Shown here in pieces: positions 11,520 to 22,098 of a DNA stretch of 64,000 nucleotides. Numbering within the stretch: the first letter of the stretch is position 1; every line of letters starts with the position of its first letter. The notes beneath the pieces were generated by a model, which was given only the letters and a program-made list of their open reading frames with translations, ran no database searches and was not told the DNA's origin. The stretch comes from Kuschelorhynchus macadamiae (taxonomy: Eukaryota > Arthropoda > Insecta > Coleoptera > Curculionidae), in the NCBI GenBank assembly GCA_030620095.1, contig JAUTXW010005178.1, positions 1,178,001 through 1,242,000 of the forward strand, written 5' to 3'. Position numbers and translations under genes: made by a program.

Positions 11520-12580
11520 CCAATGACTAAAAAAGGTCCTCTCTCTCGGTACAAGGCAATGATTGCAGTTTAAATAATTATTGCATATGATATTACCACC
11601 AATGAGAAATTGTGCCAACAGAATTTATTCCCCCCATCGCCCCTATAATATGTCCGTTCCTGTTCCTGGACTTTAAGCGGTTTTAAAGGTATATTAAGGT
11701 TTTTTTTTTACCTAAATAAGAGGTTTTATATAAAACGAGATACTTTTAAAGACATTATATTATCATTATATTATCCAATAAAATAAAATATTTTTACATA
11801 CTAAAAAAAAGAATACATATTCTAAAACACAAACAATTAATGATGTAGTCGAATTAGGACAAGGTTTATATTAAACTTATAAACTGTTAGAAAAATATTA
11901 AGTATGTCTATCCAAATATTTTTAATTTTCTCCAGCAGTTCAATTTCGTTTTCTTGTCAGAAATTTGCGTCATGTTTTGAACCATAAAACCTCAGCCCCA
12001 GACGTCAGGTCATACACGAAAAACATGTTGAGGTCAGCCGAAGGATATTTCATTAAGCTTTAGGTAAGAACGTAGTAGAACTTCAGTTACTACACAAAAA
12101 CTCACTGGTGGTGTAGAGCGTAAATACTGTTTTACTCTAAGCTAAAATTTTTTTCTTGATCATAATCTAATGTGTTCAGGTGACTTATTAAAAAACTTTA
12201 GCCCATAATGATTTCTCCCATCTCTGGCCCTGGCGGTCCTGCTATAGGTCAATCCTTAATTTCTCCTGTTTCTGGTTTTATAACCATGAAGGTTATAGTT
12301 TCATACATGCTGCGGTTCTCTTTTCCCTCACATAAATGACACATGCAAAAATATTCCTACATACTTTACGTAATGTAGGTTTGCCATACTTAATAAAAGA
12401 ACCCCTGCAATATATCCGATATTTCAAATTGCATATCATTCTCACGGTACGTCTTTGAGCAGTAAATAATCTATGGAAATTTGCTGTGGGTCCCCAACAC
12501 GGGAAGGCACAATTAAAATGAGAATGCATATATACATAGTAGTCTGATAAAAGTACTCTCTCGACTGCAACACCTTAGAT
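11520..12580. other. Intergenic, nothing recognised
   Basis: AT-rich sequence without a supported ORF. Short frames such as 12293-12529 minus show no family features. Confidence 0.4.
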
Positions 12581-12587
12581 ATTCCTA

Positions 12588-12759
12588 TAGTCTATTCAAA
12601 GTCAAGATGCAGTGCATGTAAACAAAAGTTATTGTGAGTGCAATACGCCTTTCAAAGTTTGCTAAACATTTATATAATAATCCTCCACCTTTATTTAAAA
12701 GCGTATTGCTGGCACAACCACTTTTGTTGACATGCACTGCATGAATTTGAATAGACTTA
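12588..12759. mobile_element. MITE, about 170 bp, with about 60-bp inverted ends
   Basis: The ends are inverted copies: TAGTCTATTCAAA..ATGCAGTGCATGT.AACAAAAGT..TGTG..GCAATACGC on the left, and its reverse complement at 12705-12759. The centre has no coding potential. Confidence 0.7.
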
Positions 12760-12914
12760 AAGCATGCATATATTCTTACGTAATTTGGCTGTTAGATGAT
12801 TGGCACGAGCCTCCTAGGTCAGCCTCGAGTCCTAAAAACAATCTGACAGTCTCACATCTCTCATCCAAGTGTCGCAATGTAAAATGTAATGTGTTTAATT
12901 TTGATTCATTAACA

Positions 12915-13160
12915 CTGAGTCTAAGAGTGTCTCCCACTCTGCTCCCAAGAATTACGGACCCTGCCTACGCAACCTCCAGGACAGTCAAACTCTCTGAGTA
13001 ATACAAGGTTGTATGACTCGATTTCTTGTATCGTAATATAGTCATCACTCGAACCGGGATTAGAACACACATCCTTTGCAATGCAACTGGAGCACCCTAC
13101 CACGGAGCCACCAGGCTTCACAACGAAAATGTAATGAATATTGTTTGTTCCGCCGAAATA
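12915..13160 (-). repeat. tRNA-related SINE
   Basis: On the minus strand an A-box-like TGGCTCCGTGG (13110-13100) is followed 44 nt on by a B-box-like GGTTCGAGTGA (13055-13045), preceded by CTAATCCC. This is the RNA polymerase III promoter arrangement of tRNA-derived SINEs. The stretch between carries TGCAAAGG, as in Ala-type tRNA heads, but the fold is too decayed for a tRNA gene. Sequence upstream of the A box (CGCCGAA.TAAA) is shared with 32520-32600. Confidence 0.55.
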
Positions 13161-13185
13161 AATGATTGGCGCTACAGAAGTCGTG

Positions 13186-13345
13186 AAACTAAATATCCGA
13201 GGAATCCGGGCTCTCTCTAGACAGGTTATATCATCCGCAAACAGTATGATCATCTCAGTAGTGATATTAATAACCATCAGGAATAAGATGGGTCCAAGGA
13301 GAGATCCATGGAGTACACCGTGCGGGATTTCAGCAATTCCTGATT
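13186..13345 (-). pseudogene. LINE reverse-transcriptase fragment (SLLGPILFL...FADD)
   Basis: The minus strand reads GVLHGSLLGPILF, then, after a frame change, MVINITTEMIILFADDITCL. This is the QGS.LGP.LF to (Y/F)ADD block of non-LTR retrotransposon reverse transcriptase. It is cut off on one side by the SINE at 13160, so it is a small fragment. Confidence 0.65.
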
Positions 13346-13594
13346 ATTGCAATAGAACTAATGACATTCACCAAGATAAGATAATCTTTTAATACATCAT
13401 TCATTAAAATCCGTTTAGTGTTGTATAAATGAGCGCTAATTAAAACAGCGCTTAACAAAATAGCGGTTTTATTATAAGGGTGTTGTAATACAACAATACA
13501 GGACGAAATAACGGCATAACATATTAGCACATTGAAAAACAAACTATTGATGCCGTTTATTATGGATATTTTATTAAATAGGTAGATTAGGTGG

Positions 13595-15068
13595 CAGTGG
13601 CGTTTTTAACAAGGGTTGGGGGTTAGTACCCTCCTAGAGCCACTTTTATTTAAGTTTTTTGAGCTAAAATGATAGAAATAGTATGAAATAAGGACATTTT
13701 TTTCGGCATTTACTCTAGTAAACTAGAGTAACAAGATACTCTTGTTTACTCTCAATCCCACAGTGATGTTACGCAAGAAAAAAAAGAAGAATACGAGAAA
13801 ATTAACAGAAAACAAGGTTCCGGTAGGAAGAATATCTCGACGAATGTTGACGATACCGAACTAATATATTTTCCAGCCTTAAACGAGAAAGTGGAAACCA
13901 ATTATTTCCCCTGATATTCCAGAACAGCAAGACGTCGAATCGGAGGGTCAGATATAAAGAACCAATGTGGTGCTAATATAATTAATTATTAATTGAATGC
14001 TTTTTTGATTATTTAAATGATCATGTAAAAAATGAAATAATGAACACATAGTTTTTTTCTGTGCAAATGGATGACACCACTGATATTACGCAAACCTCCC
14101 AGTGCTCCATAATTTTAAGATACGTTAATTCAGAAGGTTCAGTAGTCGAGAGATTCTTAGGATTTTATAATGTCAGCTCCGATAGAACGTCGGAGAATTT
14201 ATATTCTCTATTGGATCAAATTTTGGACCAATTTGACAATAAACATAAATTAATAGGGCAATGTTACGATGGCGCAAGTGTGATGTCTGGACCATTTAAA
14301 TATTTGTTCTGATGCAACAAAGTTTAAAAATATTTCTAAATGTCGAATTTTTTTTTTCAAGCCTTAGTGGTATTCCCTCATTTTTTCATCACTCAGCCAA
14401 ACGAACGTATGCTCTTACATCTGCATCTACGAGGCGTATACCAACAATTACAGAAACTCGTTTGTCTTCAAATTAGTTAGTAAATATGATTGTTCAAGTT
14501 GCGTTCTTCAAAAAAAAACGTTTGACATTCATTTTTGCATATGCATATTATATGAGGAAATATTTTCAAACAGTCAACGACTTAAAAATGAGCTTGATCT
14601 TATTTTTGCCAATGACAGTAATTAGAATATATCGCTGCAAGAGCAAGTGAAAAAAATTAATGAAAATAAAGATATTTTAACGAAAGCATATAAAGTGTTT
14701 TCCCTTATTTTGACAATGCCGTTGACAAGTGCTTCAGTGGAAAGAAGTTTTTCTTGCCTCAAACGTGTAAAAACTCATTTAAGAAATACAATATTTCAAA
14801 AAAGACTTACTTCTCTAGGCAATATTTCAATTCAAAAGGAATGTCTGGAGGAGATTAGGGCAACTCATCCATTTTATGAGAATGTTAAATAAATAAATTT
14901 GCTGCTATGAAAGATAGAAGAATTGATTTAGTATACAAAATTTAGGTAAGTCGTAAAAAAATATTCTACCCCTTCCATATATAAAAAAAATTCTGGAAAA
15001 AAAATTATTGCGATATTTTCTTGCTTCATTTGCTCTTCACTTACTTTTTCACCCGCGAGCCGCCACTG
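13595..15068 (+). mobile_element. Internally deleted hAT element
   Basis: Short inverted ends CAGTGGCG (13595-13602) and CGCCACTG (15061-15068) are of the hAT type. Inside are an N-side catalytic fragment and a C-terminal dimerisation fragment of a hAT transposase. No exact 8-bp target duplication is left at the flanks. Confidence 0.75.
14061..14892 (+). pseudogene. hAT transposase remnant (ZMYM1-like group)
   Basis: The segment 14061-14308 reads DDTTDITQTSQCSIILRYVN, then GSVVERFLGF and GQCYDGASVMSG, the first catalytic region of hAT transposases of the DUF4371 / ZMYM1-like group. The segment 14647-14892 reads MPLTSASVERSFSCLKRVKT, the C-terminal hAT dimerisation domain. The roughly 340 bp between them is non-coding, so most of the RNase H-like core and its helical insertion are lost. 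A family protein is usually over 600 residues. Confidence 0.8.
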
Positions 15069-15235
15069 GCAACAAAGACAAACTGCTTGTATATAAATAC
15101 ATATAAAACTAATTAAATGTTTTTTTATTAATATTTAGGGCTTCATAAGTGCTAGGGGCCCAGGATTTTTGCAAATTGTCCAGGGAAGACCAAGGCAAGA
15201 AGTGTTCAAGAATTACCCAGAGAATACAATGTTCT

Positions 15236-15495
15236 TCTCTTATCGCTGAGTTCAAAGAGTTCAGACTTCAATCCTATTGAAAACATTAGAAAAACGACAA
15301 AATGTATGTATAAGTATGATTTTAAACCTAGAAGCCAAGAAAAATTCTGAATTTGAGTTCGGGGTACTTTACCTCGGTATCGATATACTCGAAGCATGGA
15401 ATGAAATACCTCCAGAATTTACAAGACATTTAGTGTTAAGCATGCTAAGTCGTCTACAGGCTATCATCGACAGCAACGCAATGGCGAAATGTTAA
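15236..15495 (+). pseudogene. Tc1-like transposase C-terminal fragment
   Basis: The frames give SDFNPIEN (catalytic Glu block), then LEAWNEIPPEFTRHLVLSML and SRLQAIIDS. This is the Tc1 C-terminal pattern (compare EEWNAIPQEYIQNLLSSMPRR at 59.8 kb). Only the last quarter is present. Confidence 0.7.
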
Positions 15496-16135
15496 TTATT
15501 ATTTATTGTTATTTTTATTTATTTTTCACATATAGAGTTTAAATATTGATGACAATGTAAGAGATAATAGCTTTAATTTATTAATGATCTATAATTACTT
15601 GTATCACGTAAAAAATACCAGAAAAAATTTCAAAAACAGCTCTCTCTATAGCATTTTGAAAAGCTTTATTGCAGATTACCTTTTTAAATGGTTAAAGGGA
15701 ACAAAAACAGTCTAGGAGCAACATATATTGATTTTCATCTTGTACCAGTATTTTTTGGCGAATGATACTTGTATTCAGCAGAATCGCCTTAATCATTTGT
15801 TGAATTTGATGTTTTACGACAGATTGTGAAAATATTTCTTTTTTTTATGTTGGACAAAGTGTCCCACTATTGCCGCAGTTTTGATTTTTTTGAATCAAGC
15901 AGTTAAGAACACTCACGGGATGCAAATACCTACACGAATCTTTTGAGGTTTCGGCCTAGGCGTTCAGCTTGTGGGTGGTACCAAACAAACAAACATACAT
16001 ATGTACAGATACTATTAAACACAAAACCCTTCTTTCATTAAAAAAAGATTTTGTTGTTATTGCAGTATGTTTAAATTATTGCAAAAAGCATCAACAATTA
16101 ATGAACTAGTAGTATATTACAAAACGTTATCACAA

Positions 16136-16172
16136 TCTTTTATTAAGTTCTGTTACATTTCGACTTTTTATT
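16136..16172 (-). terminator. Polyadenylation signals of the MDH-like gene
   Basis: On the minus strand one AATAAA overlaps the stop codon (CAATAAAAAG) and a second (TTAATAAAAG) follows about 25 nt later. The second is the more likely signal. Confidence 0.45.
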
Positions 16173-19100
16173 GTTTTACTACTTTTTTAATTTCCTTCAC
16201 AGCCTTTTGTTCCCCAGTTGCAAATGATTCTCCAAGTTGTATAATTTCTTTAATATACATACTGGCTTTCTGCAAGCAGTGTGCCTCAAATCCGCTAATT
16301 TTGGGCATGTGCGATGATATAATTCCGTGACGACCTAAAATGGAATATCGGTAAATAGCTGATATTGATTGTATGCATATATATTATAACAAATGCTAAA
16401 AAAATAAGGTTTTTGTTGTGTAGTGAAGCGAAACTACGAACTAATGTGAAACAGAATGTCGTTTTTACGAAGAATTACAAGCAATATATGAAGGAAACTC
16501 TCTACTCACGCATATACATTTCGATGATTTTCTACAGGAAATAAAATTTAACCAAAGAACCGGTACAACTTGATAAGAACTATCATGATCAAGATAGACT
16601 TAAAGTGTTGCTAATCAAAAACAATCATAACTATTAACTGAGATAAATGAAGTACAAGTACCTTACACAATCAACAAGACAAACCAAGTAACAAGTACTT
16701 TAACAAACAAATATTAAAAGTATTTGAAAAATCAAGTAACTGATAATTGTACTTGATTTTTTTTCAAGTAAAATAATGTACTTTGTATGTATTTCAAATA
16801 CTTTTATACGTATTTGAAGTGAAAATTGTTATTGTACTAAAAAGTATTTCAAGTACCAGCATATCTAGAAAAAAAATGACAAATACATTTAAATTGGTGA
16901 ATATACATAGTTTTATGATAAATTTCAAACCAATGAGAACCAACCAGCAAACTGCCAGGTGGCTGTATAAATTGGCCCCAAATGGTTTGTGATTCTTGCT
17001 TATGAGGCCTATTTTGGTACCGGGTAACAATCTCTATAGAATATAAACTTACAATTTTTTTGTTTCTTATTACTTATATGAACTTATGTTTTGCTCATGG
17101 CACTTTTTCAGTTAATGAAAGTTTTTCTTCGGTTTTGAAAAGAAATTGTTTATATTTTTCGATGGATCGCAATTCTACTGAAAGACGGCAATGTTGTGCA
17201 TAATGTAAATGTACTCAATAGCCGAAATTCGTCCTCTTTTTTGGTGGAGTTAGAAAATCCTCATAAAATAGGTAGAGTCAAATAAAAACAATATATATGT
17301 AGGTTTTAGATCGAATATACAGGTTGCACATAATAAATGTTAATAACTGAATTATTAAAATCAAATTTATTAGAATACAATTAAAAAAAAATCAAGAAGA
17401 GGTAAAAAGGAGAGTATATAAAAACAACATAACTTATTAATGAATAAACATTTTTGCAAATTGTAACCAAGTACTAGGTTAAAATATTTGGAATAATCTT
17501 GACAAAAAGATGAACATATAAAATAAACACAACTACATGTATTGTAAAAGTAATTTAATTATGCAAACAGAAAAAACATCGAATAAGGTGCCACTTTTAT
17601 TAGCGATACCAGTACCTAAAAAAATATGTATAAATATGACGTACAGTTGGCGTGAGATAAATCCGTACGATGTCAAATGAGTATAGCCTCATTTTATGAT
17701 ATTTTGGTAATAGGGCACTCCAACGATCTGTCAGATGAATGTCACCGATCAGCTGTTTTTGACGGGCATAGGACAAACAAATCGAATTTTTACATGGTAG
17801 TATATGGGAATTTTGTTATTTATTTCTATTTTTTTACCTTAAAATGTCTTCTTTTTGTTGTATTGTAAAATATGGATGTAGAGGGATAAAAGACAATGCT
17901 ACTTTTATTTGTAAGTTTCAAAAATTTTCAATTTTAGATATGAAAACAATTGAATGAACTTTCGTCGATGTGGCTGAAGTGGATTACTGCAATTAGAAGA
18001 AGATTTGCGTACTATTAAATTAAATTACGTCCAAGTGTGTGGAAAACACTTTATATTAATCATTTATTAAAAAACTGAAATTAATCTAGCTAGTTAACAA
18101 TTATTATGATTCTCAATCGAGACTGATCAAGGACCTAATCTTTGTTTGAAAAAGTTGTATTACATTTAGTACTTTTATATATTTGAATGCTGTATTATTT
18201 TTTTATGTTTTAGGGGACCTAAATAATTATCAGTATTTGTATGTACTATCTTAAAAGAGATTTTTAAAATAATATTAAACCTTTATGCAACTGTGTAATT
18301 ATTTATTTTGTTTGGGAAAGTGAGACTTAAAAGACTCATAGTTCTTAAATTCTTTATACGAGTATTAAATATTTTTTTACATTCAATCCTAAAGTTAATA
18401 AATTCATCGTATGTGGAAGCCGGAAGTTTATTACGTACTTTAGGAACTAAATACTGTATGCTTTTTATCTTGATATTATCTTAGCACGAGTGTGTTAGCT
18501 GTGTCATTCCAATTTTTTTTTATGTATAATAAATGAAGCTACGATAACCATATACAGGGTTATTACTTACTTAATACTAAGATTTGCCAAAAGTGTCTCT
18601 CAGCAAAACCTATGACTGAATAAAGAAAGATCATTTATTCAGGACAGAAGTTCTTCAGTCAGAGTCAGGATTACAAATAGGATAAAAGCATGGACACTCT
18701 TCAAAATTTTAAGTTTTTCGATAACTTCTCAAAAATATAAGACGGGAACAAAATTTTTTTTAGGGTCTCCATGGTATAATCCCCCCACCCCCACAATTGT
18801 CGAGTAACAGACCACAAGTTTCATTCTACGCCGGGCTATTTCTCTCTTCGATTTTGGTCGCCTCATGAAACATGTTGGTTCAGGGCGGAACGATTAATAT
18901 TCCTAAGCAAAGCGTAGGAATAAGCGGTAGTAGCGGCAATCAACGAGGAGCAGTGGCAAATGCCTACGGATCTTCTCTATTTCTTGAACTCAAATTTAAA
19001 TGCGCAAACAAAGTACTTATTTTAAGAATATCAGTATTTGAAATTTTATTGGAGGATTTGAAATACTTTTTCGTTACTTGAAGTACTTTTGGTGGTACTA

Positions 19101-21737
19101 GTAAATCAAGAACCAGATACCAAATACTTTTTAGGGTGTAATCGAATTTCAAGTACAATTACCATAAAATAAAATGTATTTGAAGTACAATATTTTAAGT
19201 GTCAAACAGTATTTGAATTACTTTTTCCATGTATTTTACTTGAAGTACTTACAGCTCTGATCTTCGGGCCAAACCCATGAGGTCGGAAAGATTTAAACAG
19301 TTTGAGCTGATTTGAAAATACTTACCTAATCTCACAATTGATGTCATGTAAGGCAAAAACTGTCCAATATGTGCGTTCTGCTTTACGAAAGCGCAGTCGA
19401 CGCAATTTGATTCACCGCTGAGGGCCTTTAGTTGTGCGTTCACGTATCTGGAAATAGCCAGAGAAGGGGCTAGACATATGGTACCTTTATCGCCATAGGC
19501 TTTTAGTATTTCGTCCTCACATATCGCTATAGAATCCTGGATTAACTTGTGGTGTTGCTAAAAATTGTATTATCTGTACTAAAAAAATGTGTTTTGGTAA
19601 ACATAGTACTTCCCCATATAGGGTTATTCGTTGTAAATGAACCCCATCCTTAACTTTGTCATTTTTATGATAGAGATTTAGAGATAGAGAGCTGAATTTT
19701 TTACCAAATTGTAGGAACTCCTCTGATATGCTTTAGAAGTAATGAAAATAATATAGAGGATGTCACATAAGTAAACGTAAAAATAAGGTTACGTTTTTAA
19801 ATGAAACACCCTGTATATTAATGTATTTTTCTATAGCTATCTTCAATCGTTTATGAAAATGAAAAAATATTGTCAATTGAAAATCCGCCCTTTAGATATT
19901 TTGACAGGCTATAAAATCGTCGATCGCTTTTCAGTTCAAATAGTTGAAGATAGCAATAGAATATCATATATAAAAACTATCTAGAATTTTCTGGAGAATC
20001 CAAAAATGCAATACTAATAGGGTGTGTCTTTAAAAAATAAACTTATTTTGACGTTTGATTTGGAACATATATAATGTATAATATTTTCATTAATTATAAA
20101 AAATTTCCGATGATTTCCAACAATTTGGTAAAAAATTCAGCTCTTTATCTTTAAAAATAACAAAGTTAAGGGAGTGTCCCTTTATAATGAATTACCTTGT
20201 ACATCAATGGGTTTCTTAAGTTGAGGTAATAACCAATACATGTAATAAATTGATCGTTTAGCTTAGGGTTTTACACCCTTTAAAAAACTTAAAATTTTAA
20301 TTCTGTTTTTAGAGAACTGTTTCATCCTTTAGATTAACCCTGTTAAAGCAAACAGTTGCTTATGATGAAAAAAAATTGCCCTGTTTTACTGTATTTGAAA
20401 AAAATTAAGCACTGTGGAAATAACAAATATTTGGATATTCACGAGGACTACCCCGTATAGTGGAAAAAATGATTTATATATAAACAGATAAAAAGAAATT
20501 TGACATAATTCCCCGTTCTTTTTTTTTAAAGTAATCGATTTTAATATTTTTGTTTTCTGGGGACTGCTTCATATCTTTAGGCTACCCTGTTTAATAAAAA
20601 AAATGTTTTTATATATGGAAAATAGAGGACATTTGACATGCTTCTCCGATTGTTAAAAAGCTAAACGCCCTTTTTTTTCAATTTCAGGGAGCTATTTCAT
20701 CCTCCAAGGACTACTCTGTATAAAAGAAAAAAATATTATTTTAGGGTTACCCTGTATAGTTAAAAAAAATATTTTTATATACAAAAAAAATAAAAGAATT
20801 GTGGCTTGTTTCATCGTTGTTTTTTTGAGTAATTGTTTTTCCGTTTGACCAAACTTAAATTTGGCACTTTTTTAGATTGTACAAAATGCTCTGAGTAATG
20901 TGCCTTATGAAGAGGCAGCACATAAAAGCCATGAATGCAATTTTTGTAACTTTGTGGTGTAATACAGGGTAAAAGTATTTAAACATCTGTTCTATTTTTA
21001 AAAATTTTATGTCGCATCATATTTCTTAAAAATAAATCATTACAGAAATTTAGATTTAATTTCCTTACACAATACCTATATGTCCAGTGTAAACCAGTTT
21101 TCCGGACACCCCTCTTCGCTGTGTCCGAAAAGAACCTGGTACGTTGTGGTCCAGATTTAAGAATACCCGTCCGTAATCTGGCGAGAGGACTGTTTTTTCT
21201 TGTTGAAACTTTTCTATCTTTTTCAAGTCATAATCTAGCTACATGTGCATAGAATTTCATCAGAATAATTAATAAAGATCCGACTAGTGATCAGGTAAAA
21301 TCAGAATTTCAGTTGTTTCATTATTCTTAACGCTTTCTAAATTTGAGTATACTCTAAACGTCGGAAAACCGCGACACCTTCCCTACTAATAATTCTAAAT
21401 AACTTACCGGATGTACCTTCAATGGTCTGGATTGAGAAGTGCATGCCACTAAACAATTTTTAGACAGACCTCCAACAACAGGACATCTGACTTCTGAAGC
21501 ATTCTGGCCGCTTATGAGACTGATAAAGTAATTAGCCCTCATACAGGCCAACGTCGAAATTCCTATGATTTTTCTAGAATCATAGACACCGGCCTTTTTG
21601 TATTCCTAAAAGTGATGTCGTTAAAATGAAGTCACCGTTTTCACCTAATATTTTTAAGCAGGAAGATTAATATTGTTACTGATCTATACAGGGTGTTTTA
21701 AAATGTCATCGCTTAAATGGAGATTCCTTAGTATACT

Positions 21738-21807
<70 letters not shown>

Positions 21808-22061
21808 TGATTTATATATAAGCAGATAAAAGAAACTTGACATTCCGATTGTTAAAAAGCTGTATAAAAAAAATTTACATACATGATTTTTACCTTTCTA
21901 GGGTTGCCCCGAATAGATGAAAAAAATGTTTTTTATACAAAAAAAAGAACTCTGACGTGTTTCACCGCTTTTTTTTGGGTTTGGTCAAACCTACGTTTGG
22001 AACTTTTTTGACAAAATTATTTAATAGCAGACCTTGACATTACAAGATTATGTACAGGGTA

Positions 22062-22098
<37 letters not shown>

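Noticed and set aside
13040..13115. tRNA gene on the minus strand
   Set aside because: A and B boxes are present, but the arms do not pair and spacing is long; a SINE head explains it better.
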